Of a stretch of DNA of 64,000 bases, positions 1 to 10,011 are shown piece by piece. Position numbers and translations under genes: made by a program. Position 1 is the first letter of the stretch. Every line of letters starts with the position of its first letter. The notes under the pieces were generated by a model, which was not told where the DNA came from, did not search any database, and was given only the letters and a program-made list of their open reading frames with translations. Source of the DNA: Burkholderiales bacterium (GTDB lineage: Bacteria > Pseudomonadota > Gammaproteobacteria > Burkholderiales > SG8-41); contig JAIEPF010000027.1 in the NCBI GenBank assembly GCA_019749945.1, positions 54,682-118,681 of the forward strand, read 5' to 3'.

Positions 1-713
1 CCGGCGGCAAGGACAGTTACGCATTGCTCGACATCCTGCTGCACCTGCGGAGCCGTGCGCCGATCCATTTCGACATCGTCGCCGTCAACCTCGACCAGAA
101 ACAGCCGGGATTTCCGGAACATGTGCTGCCCGAATACCTGACAAAACTCGGCGTGCCTTTCCACATCGAGAATCAGGACACCTACAGCATCGTCAAGCGG
201 GTGATTCCCGAAGGCAAGACCATGTGTTCGCTGTGTTCACGGCTGCGCCGCGGCGTGCTGTATCGCGTGGCGCAGGAACTGGGCGCGACCAAGATCGCAC
301 TGGGTCACCATCGCGACGATATCCTCGAAACCTTTTTTCTCAACATGTTCTACGGCGGCAAACTGAAGACCATGCCGCCGAAGCTGGTGTCGGACGACGG
401 GCGCAACGTGGTGATCCGGCCGCTGGCCTACTGCGAGGAGCGCGACCTGGAAGCGTACGCGGAACTGCGCCGGTTCCCGATCATTCCCTGCACCCTGTGC
501 GGCTCGCAGGCGACGTTAAAACGCAAGGAAGTGAAGGCCTTGCTCGCCGATTGGGAAAAGCTTTACCCGGGGCGCGTCGCCACGCTGCTGACCAGCCTGC
601 AGAACGTCAGGCCTTCGCATCTGCTGGACCGGACCCTGTTTGATTTTGCTGCGGTGCGTGCGACCGGCGAACCTTCCGCTGACGGGGATACGGCATTCGA
701 CGCCGAGTACTGA
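1..713 (+). CDS. ttcA: tRNA 2-thiocytidine biosynthesis protein TtcA (5' end outside window)
   Basis: TtcA uses ATP and an iron-sulfur cluster to thiolate cytidine 32 of some tRNAs in the cytoplasm. The window opens inside the PP-loop: the first complete codons read GGKDS, the end of the SGGxxS ATP-binding motif, so only a short N-terminal piece is missing. Cysteine pairs MCSLC (about residue 73 of the visible part) and CTLC (about 163) are the expected cluster ligands, and GHHRDD lies between them. The stop is TGA at 711-713, and the next gene follows 72 bases later on the same strand. The family call is firm; the true start cannot be seen. Confidence 0.93.
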   Translation, partial: GGKDSYALLDILLHLRSRAPIHFDIVAVNLDQKQPGFPEHVLPEYLTKLGVPFHIENQDTYSIVKRVIPEGKTMCSLCSRLRRGVLYRVAQELGATKIALGHHRDDILETFFLNMFYGGKLKTMPPKLVSDDGRNVVIRPLAYCEERDLEAYAELRRFPIIPCTLCGSQATLKRKEVKALLADWEKLYPGRVATLLTSLQNVRPSHLLDRTLFDFAAVRATGEPSADGDTAFDAEY

Positions 714-785
714 CAAGGCGGCGCTTGTAAAAAAACAAAATTCATATCTGCACATGCCACGCAACCATGCGGAGCGGGAGGGGAT

Positions 786-3700
786 TTGGATTTTCCGGGT
801 GAAGATCGGGCGCTGAACCGCGGTCAGCGCTGGCCGGTCTGGGCCGTGCTCGCTGCCGGGCTGGTGCTGACAGCCATCGCCTGGAATGCGACGCGCCTGC
901 AGGCCAGGAACGAGACCGCGACACGGTTTGCCGCAGTCACCAGTGACGCCCGGGACGCGATTGAATCGCGGGTGCGTGCCTACTCCGAGATACTGATGGG
1001 TGTTCGCGCGCTGTACCTGGCCCATGAAGGCGATTTTTCGGGGCGGGAGTTCAGCGGTTATGTGGCCGGGCTGGATCTGCCGCGACGTTATCCCGGGATC
1101 CAGGTCATTCACTATGCCCAGCGGGTGACCAGCCGCGAACGCGCGGCCTTTGAGGCCGCGGCGCGCCGGGCAGAACCCGGTTTTTCGATCAAACCCGAGG
1201 GACAGCGCGACGAGTATGTGGTGGTGCGGCATGTCGCGCCGCGGGCGGGCAACGAAGTCGCATTGGGTCTGGATCTGGCCGGAGATCCGGTTCGCCTGCA
1301 ATCGCTGAACCGCGCCCGGGCATCCGGTGAATTGACCGCCTCCGGCCCCATTGCGCTGGCGCTGGATCCGGCCCGTTATCCGGGGTTCGCGATGCGCCTG
1401 CCGGTTTACCAGCGCGGCGCGCCCACGGCCACGGTTGCGCAGCGCCGCGCCGGATTCACCGGGATGATCAGTGCCTCCTTCGTCGTCATCGACCTCATGC
1501 GCGGCTTGTTCAGTGAATCCCTGCTGGCACAGATTCATGTGCGCATCCACGATGCCGGTCCGGTCAACGCCGAAGGCGTTGCGGATCCCCCTTCCGCGAA
1601 AAACCTGATGTTCGACAGCGACCGGCTGCTCGCCGAACCCAGGATGTCCGGCGCCATCGACGCGGCGGCGCGGACGGCGCTGACGGAACAAGCCGGCCTG
1701 GAGGTGGGCGGGCGACGCTGGAATATTTACTTTACCGCGCGCCCCGGTTTTGGGTCGGCCGTCGAACGCTGGCTGCCGTGGGTGGTGCTGGTCAGCGGCG
1801 TCATCATCAGCCTGCTGCTGGCGGGACTGGTGCGCTCACTGCAGACCTCGCGGGCACGGGCCATTGCATGGGCGGACCGCGTGACCGCCGATCTGCGGGC
1901 AAGCGAAACAAGGCTGACCGAGGAACAGAACCGCATGCGGGGGTTGCTGGAAGCCATTCCCAATGCGATTTTTTTCAAAGACACCGACGGCCGTTATCTG
2001 GGCGTCAACAAGGCCTGGGAAACGTTGTTCGGGCAATCGCGGGTTTTTTTCATCGGCAAAACAGTGCGCGACCTTTTTTCCCACAGGCCGGAAATCGCCG
2101 CACGGCTGGAAGCTTCGGATCAGGAGTTGTGGCGCAATCCCGGCTCCCAGGTGTATGAAACGACGATTACCACCGGCACCGGCCAGATCCGGGACGTTAT
2201 TTATTACAAGGCCACCTACACGCATCCCGGGGGGCGGGGTCGCCGGCCTGGTCGGCATGATCGTCGACGTCACCGAACGCAAGGCGACAGAGCAACGGTA
2301 TCGCGCGCTGTTTGATAACTCAGCGGTGGGCATTACCACGGTGGATCTGCAGGGGATCTTCACCGAGGTGAACCAGCGCTTCCTCGACATGCTCGGTTAT
2401 GCCGCGCAAGAGCTCATCGGACGCAACGTGGCCGAGATCACGTTTCCGCAAGACCGTCCGCACGGCCTGCGCTCCGCCGATGAGGCGAAGCTGAACAAGG
2501 CGGCGGTGGCCGTCGAGCAGCGTTTCCTCTGCCGCGACGGGCGGGTGCTGTGGGTGCGGCGCACGGTTTCGGCGATTCTCGGCAAGGATGCCAAACCGGA
2601 CTATCTGGTCAATGTGGTCGAGGACATCGCCGACCGCAAGCGGGAGGAATTGCGACGCACGATGGAGCATGCCGTGACCCGGGCACTGGCCGGGGAAGAG
2701 AGTCTGGTCGAACTGTTTCCGCTGGTGATCCGCGACATCTGCCAGAACATGGGCTGGGAATTCGGGGTCGCCTGGGTTTGGGATCGTGAAGCACAGGGCC
2801 TGAAGGTCTGCGCATCCTGGGGTGCGGATTCGCCGGAACTCCGGGAGTTTGTTGCGGACAGCATGCAGCGCACGATCCAGCCGCAGCCCGGCGATCAGCA
2901 GGGACTGATCCGCCGCACCTATCTGGCAGGCGAGGCGGTATGGATCAGCAATATCAGCCCGGCTCAGGGTTTCCGGCGCGCGACCATGATCTGGAAAGCC
3001 GGTTTACGCGGAGCGTTTGCTTTTCCGCTGTTGCGTGGAACCGAAGTGGTCGGGGTGATGGAGTTTTATCACCGCGGCACCCACGAGCCGGAAAAGGCCT
3101 TGATCAGCACGGCACAGGCGATCGGTCGCCAGATCGGCCAGTACATGGGCCGGCGGGAGGCGGAGGAGGCGCTGAAGTTCGTGGCGGGCCATGACGGCCT
3201 GACCAAACTGCCGAACCGCATGATGTTCAACCAGCGGCTTGAACACGCGCTGGCGATGGCGCAGCGCGGCGGCAACCAGCTGGCGGTACTGTTCATTGAC
3301 CTCGACCGCTTCAAGGTGATCAACGATACGCTGGGCCATGAGGCCGGTGATGCCCTGCTGTGCGAAGTGGCCGAACGCCTGAAGGGCCAGTTACGCACCA
3401 CGGATACGGTAGCCCGGCTGGGTGGCGACGAGTTCGTGGTGCTGATCGAAAACGTGACGGATCCGGTGTACGTCGGCAGCTTGGCCCAAAAGCTGATCAC
3501 GGCCTTGAGCGCCAGTTTTGTGCTGGCGGGCGGTGAATACACAGTGACCGCCAGCATCGGTGTCAGCACCTATCCCGATGATGGCGACGATGTGCAGACG
3601 CTGTTGAAGCACGCTGATATCGCGATGTACCGTTCCAAGGAGCAGGGCCGCAATACCTTCCAGTTTTACTCGGCGCAGATGAACGTGCATTCGGTGGAAC

Positions 3701-4470
3701 GGCTGACGCTCGAGTCGGGGCTGCGGCGGGCGCTGGAGCGCGGCGAACTGCTGCTGCATTACCAGCCGATCATGGAAATGCGCAGCGGCCGCATTGCCGG
3801 CATGGAGGCGCTGGTGCGCTGGCAGCATCCGGAACTGGGCCTGGTGCCCCCGGGTCAATTCATCGCGATTGCCGAAGAAACCGGGCTGATCGTGCCGATC
3901 GGGGAGTGGGTGCTGAATACGGCTTGCGCTACGCAGCGCAGCTGGCAGGAGCGCGGATTGCCGCAGATCATGATGTCCGTCAACCTGTCGTCCCGCCAGT
4001 TCCTCTACGGCGACCTGGTGAGTGACATGGTCCGGCTGCTGGCCAGGCCGGGTCACGCCGCTGCCGGCCTGAAACTGGAAATTACCGAAGGCATGGTCAT
4101 GCACAATCCAAAGCGTGCGGTGCTGCTGATCCGCACGCTGAAGGAAATGGGCTTGCACATCGCGATTGATGATTTCGGCACCGGCTACTCTTCGCTGGCC
4201 TATTTGCGGCGTTTCCCGATCGACACGCTGAAGATCGACCGCTCATTCATCCTGGATACGCCGGGGGATGCCGGCGCCGCGGCCATTACCCAGGCCATCA
4301 TCGCGATGGCGCACAACCTCGGGCTGGATGTGACCGCGGAAGGCGTGGAGACCGCGGCCCAGTTCGAATTCCTGCTGCAGCACGGCTGCGACCAGATGCA
4401 GGGGTTTTATTTCAGCAGGCCGCTGAGCGCGGCGGATGCCGCCGCGCTGCTGCAAAAAAACAAAACCTGA
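786..4470 (+). CDS. CHASE-PAS-PAS-GAF-GGDEF-EAL c-di-GMP signalling protein, one-base frameshift
   Basis: This is a membrane sensor with both diguanylate cyclase and phosphodiesterase modules. Read with one base skipped in the G run near 2230-2240 it gives 1227 residues: a membrane segment at about 17-36, a periplasmic CHASE domain at 70-245, a second membrane segment at 325-347, PAS domains at 385-495 and 500-620, GAF at 640-785, GGDEF at 800-960 and EAL at 975-1215. RLGGDEF is intact, with the inhibitory-site RTTD five residues before GGDEF. MEALVRW and DDFGTGYSS mark a probably active EAL domain. As sequenced, the first frame stops at 2315 and the rest is open in the next frame up to 4470. 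The start is TTG at 786 behind a GGGAGGGG ribosome site. The stop abuts the stop of the convergent next gene. The frameshift could be real or an assembly error. Confidence 0.85.
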
Positions 4471-5454
4471 TCAGTCCTCGGCCTTGATGCCGTACTCCTT
4501 GACCGCCTTGCTCCAGCGGGCGATTTCCGCGCGCATGAATTTGCCGAATTCCTCCGGGGTGGTCGGCGTCGGTTCATAACCGCGGTCGCGCAGGGCTTTG
4601 CCGGCCTCCCCCTTCAGCACGCCGGTGACCGCGGTGTTGAGTTTGGTGATCACCGGTTTCGGGGTGCCGGCTGGGGCCATCAGGCCGTACCAGCCGCTGA
4701 TGGCGAATCCCTTGTAACCCTGTTCGGCCAGCGTCGGGATGTCGGGCAGTTGTGTCGCGCGTTTGGCGGTGGTCACCGCCAGGCCGCGCAGTTTGCCGGC
4801 CTTGATTTGCGGGATCGCCGCGCCGGGGCCGGAAAAGAGGGTCTGCACCTCGCCGCCGACTGCCGCGGCCACCGAGGGGCCCGACCCGCGGTAAGGAACG
4901 TGGGTCAGCTTGATCTTGGCGGTCTGGAAAAACGCCTCCTGCGCGATATGCGCGGTGACGTTGCCAGAACCGAAATTCATCGAATTCGGTTTGCTCTGCG
5001 CGAGTTTGACGAATTCCTGCAGGTTTTTCGCCGGCACGCTGGGGTGCACCGTCATGATGTACGGCTGCTCGATCAGTTGTGTAATGGCTTCGAAATCCCT
5101 GGAGACATCAAAAGTCAGGTGCGGTTGCGTGGCCGGTGCGACGGCGGTGGCGCCGATTTCCGAAATGACCAGCGTGTAGCCGTCGGGGTTGGCCTTGGCG
5201 GCGATGCCGGTGCCCAGCGTGCCCTGTGCGCCGCCGCGGTTGTCGATCAGGATCGGCTGCCCGAGCGCCGCATTCAGCGTCGGCTGGATGATGCGCGACA
5301 CCAGATCGGTGCCGCCGCCCGGAGGGAAAGGCACGACCAGGCGGATCGGTTTGTTCGGATAGGCGTCCGCCTGGGCGGCGACGCCAAACGGCGCAAGCAG
5401 CAGTAATCCGGCAATGATGCTGTGGGACAAATGGTCAGAATGGCGCATGGGCAA
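4471..5454 (-). CDS. Bug/TctC-family tripartite tricarboxylate transporter substrate-binding protein
   Basis: This is a periplasmic solute-binding protein of 327 residues, the normal family length. A signal peptide (hydrophobic core LLLLAPFGVAAQ, about residues 15-28) precedes the family hallmark YPNKPIRLVVPFPPGGGTD. A second signature, PYRGSGPS, lies near the middle. Members usually bind carboxylates or aromatic acids; the ligand cannot be read from sequence. No TctA or TctB membrane partners are adjacent, so it is an orphan receptor, as is common in Burkholderiales. It converges on the c-di-GMP gene with no gap between the stop codons. Confidence 0.92.
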   Translation of the reverse strand: MPMRHSDHLSHSIIAGLLLLAPFGVAAQADAYPNKPIRLVVPFPPGGGTDLVSRIIQPTLNAALGQPILIDNRGGAQGTLGTGIAAKANPDGYTLVISEIGATAVAPATQPHLTFDVSRDFEAITQLIEQPYIMTVHPSVPAKNLQEFVKLAQSKPNSMNFGSGNVTAHIAQEAFFQTAKIKLTHVPYRGSGPSVAAAVGGEVQTLFSGPGAAIPQIKAGKLRGLAVTTAKRATQLPDIPTLAEQGYKGFAISGWYGLMAPAGTPKPVITKLNTAVTGVLKGEAGKALRDRGYEPTPTTPEEFGKFMRAEIARWSKAVKEYGIKAED

Positions 5455-5587
5455 CTCCTCCGTAATTTTTGATTTTGACGTGCAGACGAAACATTACCAT
5501 GACTAGAAGACCTTCTTCAGGGACGAGGATATTCATAAAATGATTTAAAAACAATTAGTTACAATATTATTGCCAGCTGAGATCGCC

Positions 5588-5616
5588 TTGTCAAATTTAG
5601 TTTGCCATGATAAATT
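5588..5616 (+). promoter_or_regulatory. Candidate sigma-70 promoter for the HTH-aminotransferase gene
   Basis: TTGTCA (5588-5593) and TAAATT (5611-5616) are separated by 17 bases in the AT-rich gap 5455-5663. The -35 matches the consensus at 5 of 6 positions and the -10 at 4 of 6. The start codon at 5664 lies about 40 bases after the likely transcription start. Confidence 0.4.
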
Positions 5617-5663
5617 TCGACCTGCCTTAAAAACTGTTTACCCAGTCACCGGATCTTTCCCGC

Positions 5664-7187
5664 ATGAATTGCGCAGAACGCCTTGTCGATCTATTTGGCA
5701 GCCAGGCCGAAGTGGCCCGCCGTTTCCGCCTCGATCGCGCGGTGGTCAATCACTGGGTCAAATCCGGCTATGTGCCCGCGCGCTGGGCAATGGAAGTCGA
5801 GCAGGTCACCGGCGGGCAGGTTGCCGCCGTCGACGTGCTCAATGAAGCCACCACGCGCAAACCGCTGCGGTTGAAATCGCGGCCGGACGGAGAGAATTTT
5901 TTCGCCAACGCCTTAGCAGGGAGTGAGTTAACCATGGACAAGTTCGCGCCACCCAAACGCATCAATTCGTTTCATCCGCCGCAACGCACGCTGATGGGCC
6001 CCGGCCCGACGGAAATCCATCCGCGCGTGCTGACTACGATGAGCCAGCCCGCCATCGGTTATCTCGACCCGGTGTTCGTCGAGATGATGGAAGAGCTGAA
6101 GTCGCTGCTGCGCTACACCTACCAGACCAAAAATCCGCTGACCTTCCCGATTTCGGGGCCGGGCTCGGTGGGCATGGAGTTCTGCTTCGTCAACATGGTG
6201 AAGCCGGGCGACAAGGTCATTGTCTGCCGCAACGGCGTGTTCGGCGGCCGCATGATCGAAAACGTCGAGCGCTGCGGCGGCACCGCGGTCGTGGTCGAGG
6301 ACAAATGGGGCGAGCCGGTTGACCCGCAAAAACTCGAGGATGCACTGAAGAAAAATCCCGATGTGCGCGTCGTAGCCTTCGTCCATGCCGAAACCTCCAC
6401 CGGTGTGTTGTCCGATGCCAAGACTCTGGTGCAGATCGCGCACAAATACAACGCGCTGACCATTGTCGATGCCGTTACTTCACTCGGCGGCTCACCGGTG
6501 CTGGTCGATGAATGGGGCATCGACGCTGCCTATTCCGCCAGCCAGAAATGCCTGTCGTGCACGCCGGGCCTGTCGCCGGTGACGTTTTCGGAGGCGGTGG
6601 TCGATTTCGTCAAGGCGCGCAAGGACAAGATCCATTCCTGGTTCATGGACATGAACCTGCTGCTCGGTTACTGGGGCGAGACCACCCGCACCTATCACCA
6701 CACCGCGCCGACCAATTCGCTGTTCGCGCTGCACGAAGCCCTGCTGCTGATCCGCGAAGAAGGCCTGGAAAATGCCTGGGCGCGTGTTGATCGTCATCAC
6801 ACCGCGCTGAAGGCCGGCCTCGAGGCGATGGGGCTGAAATTCCTGGTGAAGGAACAGTATCAGGCGCCGCAGATGAACGCGGTGCTGTGCCCGGAAGGTG
6901 TCAACGAAGCCGAAGTACGCAAAACCCTGTTGAGCGAATTCGGCCTCGAAATCGGCGCCGGCCTGGGCCCCCTCGCCGGCAAGATCTGGCGTTTCGGCCT
7001 GATGGGTTATTCCTGCCGTCCGGACAACGTGATGCTGTGCCTGTCGGCGCTGGGTTCGGTGCTGGAGGACATGGGCCATGACGTGCATGTGGGAGACGCG
7101 GAAGCGGCGGCGCATGCGGCCTATGCCTCGATGCACGCGACCGCGGCGCAGGCCAAAAAACGCAAGGCCCCGGCGAAGGCGGCATAA
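5664..7187 (+). CDS. HTH (YdaS/Cro-like) domain fused in frame to alanine/serine-glyoxylate-type aminotransferase
   Basis: The C-terminal 417 residues, starting at an internal ATG (5934), are a class V PLP aminotransferase of the alanine-glyoxylate / serine-glyoxylate type. RTLMGPGPTEIHPRVL is the usual N-terminus and SASQKCLSCTPG carries the PLP lysine. The reaction is probably transamination of glyoxylate to glycine or a related 2-oxo acid conversion. The same frame is open upstream to an ATG at 5664, adding 90 residues. Of these, 1-65 look like a Cro/YdaS helix-turn-helix (FGSQAEVARRFRLDRAVVNH, then a tryptophan and VTGG). A purine-rich ribosome site (about 5916-5927) precedes ATG 5934, so a separate aminotransferase product is also possible. 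No stop codon separates the two parts. A strong terminator follows at 7217. Confidence 0.85.
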   Translation: MNCAERLVDLFGSQAEVARRFRLDRAVVNHWVKSGYVPARWAMEVEQVTGGQVAAVDVLNEATTRKPLRLKSRPDGENFFANALAGSELTMDKFAPPKRINSFHPPQRTLMGPGPTEIHPRVLTTMSQPAIGYLDPVFVEMMEELKSLLRYTYQTKNPLTFPISGPGSVGMEFCFVNMVKPGDKVIVCRNGVFGGRMIENVERCGGTAVVVEDKWGEPVDPQKLEDALKKNPDVRVVAFVHAETSTGVLSDAKTLVQIAHKYNALTIVDAVTSLGGSPVLVDEWGIDAAYSASQKCLSCTPGLSPVTFSEAVVDFVKARKDKIHSWFMDMNLLLGYWGETTRTYHHTAPTNSLFALHEALLLIREEGLENAWARVDRHHTALKAGLEAMGLKFLVKEQYQAPQMNAVLCPEGVNEAEVRKTLLSEFGLEIGAGLGPLAGKIWRFGLMGYSCRPDNVMLCLSALGSVLEDMGHDVHVGDAEAAAHAAYASMHATAAQAKKRKAPAKAA

Positions 7188-7216
7188 GCAGGGGCCGTAC
7201 ATATAAAACGAGGCAA

Positions 7217-7250
7217 CAATAAAAAACCGCCTGCGGGCGGTTTTTTATTG
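7217..7250. terminator. Bidirectional intrinsic terminator
   Basis: Perfect 15-base arms (7217-7231 and 7236-7250) close on a 4-base loop. The GC core CCGCC/GGCGG is flanked by A6 on one side and T6 on the other, so it can end transcription from both the aminotransferase gene and the convergent mgtE. Confidence 0.92.
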
Positions 7251-7267
7251 GGTCTGCTGGCGCTGGC

Positions 7268-8500
7268 TCAGATCAGCAGTGTGGCCAGACCCAGCAGCAG
7301 GCCCATGCTGACCACGTCGGTGGCCGTGGTCAGGAAAATGCTGGAGGCTGTCGCCGGATCAAAACCGAAACGTTTCAGTGTCAGCGGGACCATGGCGCCG
7401 CTGATGCCGCTGGCGACGCAACTGCCGACCAGCGCGATCCACACCACGAGGCTGAGCAGCAGCGCGTTGGGATTGTGCTGATAACTCGCCACGATGAACA
7501 TGCCGAGTGCTGCCACCAGGCCGGTGAAGGCGCCGTTCAGCGCGCCCAGGGAGGCCTCCTTGATGACCAATGCGCGTTCCTGGCCGGCCTTCAGCTCGCC
7601 CAGCGTCATCCCGCGCAGCGTCACTGCCAGCGCCTGGCAGCCGGTGTTGCCCGACTGTCCGGCGAGTACCGGCAGGAACAGCGCGAGAATGACCAGGCGA
7701 TCGACGGTGTCCTGGAATATCGCCACCACGGCGCCGGCAACAAAGGCGGTGGCGAGGTTGATCTGCAGCCAGGGATGGCGGAACTTGAAGCTGTTCGGAA
7801 GCGAGGTCGCCAGCCGTTCCTCCTTCTCGACGCCGACCATGCTGCCGACCTGCGCAGTAATCTCGAAAGCCTGTTCTTCGAACATGGTCTGGCCGCGCAC
7901 CAGCCCGAGCAGCTTGCCCGTTTCATCGCAGACCGGGTACACCGGATAGTGGCGGTCGAGCACCAGTTTCATCGCATCGGCCAGCGCCAGGTCGGGTTTC
8001 AGGGAAAACGCATTGCGCAACATGATGGATTCAAGCGTCACCTGCTCATCGGCGAACAGCAGGTCGCGCATGGTGATGATGCCGAGCATCTTGCCGGTGT
8101 CATCCGTGACGTAGCCATAGGTGATGAAGGCGTTGCGCACCAGCGGGCGCAACTGCTCGATGGTGTCGCGCACGGTCATCTGCGGGTGGAATACCGCGCG
8201 CGCCGGCGCCATCATGCGGCCGATGGTGCCGTCGGCGAATTGCTGGTTGGTGCGCCACTGCGCGACCGTTTCCGGCGGCGCAACCTGGACAATGGCATCG
8301 ACCAGCCCGCCCGGCAGTTCGGCCAGCACGTCCTGGGTCAGCGCGGGCGGCAGATCCAGCAGCACGGCGGCAATGGTCGCCGCCGGATATTCGGCCAGCA
8401 GTGCCGCGGCTTCTTTGGGGGATCGTGCCTTGGCGGCGTGTGCCAGCTCACTGTGGTCCGGATGCGCTGCTGCCGTGGCCTGGGTCTGTGTTTCCTGCAC
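7268..8500 (-). CDS. mgtE: Magnesium transporter MgtE
   Basis: MgtE is an inner-membrane Mg2+ channel whose cytoplasmic domains close it at high Mg2+. The N-terminal helical MgtE_N domain spans about residues 25-130, two CBS domains about 135-255 (MLGIITMRDLLF and LLGLVRG are CBS core strands), and five membrane helices run from about 275 to 410. PVLAGQSGNTGCQAL in the membrane part is a family signature. At 410 residues it is slightly shorter than many homologues but appears complete. The start is GTG at 8500 behind GAGGGGAGA. Confidence 0.92.
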   Translation of the reverse strand: MQETQTQATAAAHPDHSELAHAAKARSPKEAAALLAEYPAATIAAVLLDLPPALTQDVLAELPGGLVDAIVQVAPPETVAQWRTNQQFADGTIGRMMAPARAVFHPQMTVRDTIEQLRPLVRNAFITYGYVTDDTGKMLGIITMRDLLFADEQVTLESIMLRNAFSLKPDLALADAMKLVLDRHYPVYPVCDETGKLLGLVRGQTMFEEQAFEITAQVGSMVGVEKEERLATSLPNSFKFRHPWLQINLATAFVAGAVVAIFQDTVDRLVILALFLPVLAGQSGNTGCQALAVTLRGMTLGELKAGQERALVIKEASLGALNGAFTGLVAALGMFIVASYQHNPNALLLSLVVWIALVGSCVASGISGAMVPLTLKRFGFDPATASSIFLTTATDVVSMGLLLGLATLLI

Positions 8501-8654
8501 GATGTTCTCCCCTCAGCGATGGGCGCGCCGCTGCGCCACGCAGAGTATAGCCACGGAAAGCGCCGTGTGGCGCGACTTTATGGCGTGCTAAAGGCCGCGC
8601 CGCGCAGGATGGGACGAAGCCATAAACCAGGTTGCTGCAGAATTGGAACGGCGG

Positions 8655-9500
8655 CTACAACCCGAGCCGCTGCCAGATCGTGGTGGTGAGCCCCGCCTGG
8701 TTCATGGTGTAGAAATGCAGCCCCGGTGCGCCCGCCGCCAGCAGGTCGTCGCAGAGTCGGGTCACCACATCCAGGCCGAAGGCACGGATCGAAGCGGTGT
8801 CGTCGCTGTAGCCTTCCAGCTTTTTGCGGATCCAGCGCGGGATTTCTGCGCCGCAGGCATCTGAAAATCTTGCCAGTTGCGAAAAGCGGGCGATGGGCAT
8901 GATCCCCGGCACGATGGGCAGCTTGAGTCCCATGGCTTCGCACTCATCGACGAAATGGAAATAACAATCGGTGTTGTAGAAATACTGGGTGATCGCCGAG
9001 TCCGCGCCGGCCTCAACCTTGCGCTTGAAGTTCAGCAGGTCGTCCTGCGCGCTCCTCGCCTGCGGGTGATATTCGGGGTAGGCGGCGACCTCGATATGGA
9101 ACTGGCCGGCGAATTCATTGCGGATGAAAGCGACCAGTTCGTTGGCATGGTGGAACTCGCCGGAGGTGGCGGTGCCTGAGGGCAGGTCGCCGCGCAGCGC
9201 CACGACATGGCGGATGCCGTGGCTCTGGTACTCCTGCAGGATTTCGCGGATGTCGTTGCGGCTCGAGCCGACGCAGGAAATATGCGGGGCCGCGGCATGG
9301 CCGGCGGCACGCAGGTCGAGCACCGCGCGCAGTGTGCGTTCGCGGGTGGAGCCGCCGGCGCCGTAGGTCACCGAAAAAAACTTGGGCTTCAGTTGCGCCA
9401 GCTGTTTCGCGGTCTGCGCGAGTTTGTCGGAGCCTTCCGGCGTGTTCGGCGGGAAGAACTCGAAGCTGAACGTGCGGGCGAATTTTTTCTGTGATTCCAT
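8655..9500 (-). CDS. metF: 5,10-methylenetetrahydrofolate reductase MetF
   Basis: MetF is an FAD enzyme that reduces 5,10-methylene-THF to 5-methyl-THF for methionine synthesis. At 281 residues it has normal bacterial length. FSFEFFPP near the N-terminus carries the catalytic glutamate, followed by SVTYGAGGSTRERT and ALRGDLP, all family signatures. In many betaproteobacteria metF lies just downstream of ahcY. Here a toxin-antitoxin pair separates them, so co-transcription with ahcY is uncertain. The ribosome site GCAGGGG precedes ATG at 9500. Confidence 0.95.
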   Translation of the reverse strand: MESQKKFARTFSFEFFPPNTPEGSDKLAQTAKQLAQLKPKFFSVTYGAGGSTRERTLRAVLDLRAAGHAAAPHISCVGSSRNDIREILQEYQSHGIRHVVALRGDLPSGTATSGEFHHANELVAFIRNEFAGQFHIEVAAYPEYHPQARSAQDDLLNFKRKVEAGADSAITQYFYNTDCYFHFVDECEAMGLKLPIVPGIMPIARFSQLARFSDACGAEIPRWIRKKLEGYSDDTASIRAFGLDVVTRLCDDLLAAGAPGLHFYTMNQAGLTTTIWQRLGL

Positions 9501-9524
9501 GGTGAACCCCTGCAGTCGGGAAAA

Positions 9525-9584
9525 TCAGCCGGACTTCGGCTTTTTCTCCGTCAAAGATTTCAGGACTTGGTTGAATACGTCCAT
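9525..9584 (-). CDS. Possible 19-residue small ORF upstream of metF
   Basis: An ATG at 9584 opens a frame of 19 codons ending in TGA at 9525. The product is rich in lysine (MDVFNQVLKSLTEKKPKSG). It sits between the PIN toxin gene and metF, 24 bases before the metF start. There is no clear ribosome site. It could be a leader peptide, the tail of a lost gene, or chance. Confidence 0.25.
   Translation of the reverse strand: MDVFNQVLKSLTEKKPKSG
9527..9546. terminator. Weak intrinsic terminator-like hairpin between the toxin gene and metF
   Basis: AGCCG (9527-9531) pairs with CGGCT (9537-9541) over a 5-base loop. T-rich stretches lie on both sides (T6 on the plus strand, GATTTT on the minus strand). 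It might attenuate read-through from the ahcY and toxin-antitoxin genes into metF. Confidence 0.3.
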
Positions 9585-9594
9585 TGGATAGCGC

Positions 9595-10011
9595 TCAGGC
9601 AAACGGATTGACGACGCGTACGCCGCCATAATTCTGGCCGTCGGACAGGTCTTCCGTGATCAGCACCGTTGCGCCCAGCCGTCGGGCGCCGGCGATCACG
9701 GCCGCGTCCCAGTAGGCGATGCCGTAGCGATCCTTCAGTTGCAGCGCGTGGCGCATCAGGGGCAGGTCGGTCGCAGCAACAGGGCGGCTGCTGGCGATTT
9801 CCTCAATCATGGCGAGCGCATCATCGTGACTGAGGGCGCCGGGTGCACGCACGGCATTCACGTAGAACTCCTGCAGCACTTGCACCGGCACGCCCCAGTC
9901 TTCACGGCTGATCCAGTCACGGGCGATATTGGCCTTGGCCGCGTCTCGCGGCGCTGTCGAGAACGCATACAGCAGCACGTTGGTGTCGAGGCAATGCGAC
10001 GGCATGGTCAA
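9595..10011 (-). CDS. PIN-domain ribonuclease toxin (VapC/FitB type)
   Basis: This is a 138-residue PIN-domain protein, the size of VapC toxins, which are Mg2+-dependent RNases. The four expected acidic residues are present: Asp9 in CLDTN, Glu48 in VLQEF, Asp101 in YWDA and Asp120 in TEDL. Its start overlaps the upstream antitoxin gene by four bases (10008-10011), so the pair is translationally coupled. It lies between ahcY and metF on the same strand. Whether the target is tRNA, rRNA or mRNA cannot be seen. Confidence 0.9.
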   Translation of the reverse strand: MTMPSHCLDTNVLLYAFSTAPRDAAKANIARDWISREDWGVPVQVLQEFYVNAVRAPGALSHDDALAMIEEIASSRPVAATDLPLMRHALQLKDRYGIAYWDAAVIAGARRLGATVLITEDLSDGQNYGGVRVVNPFA

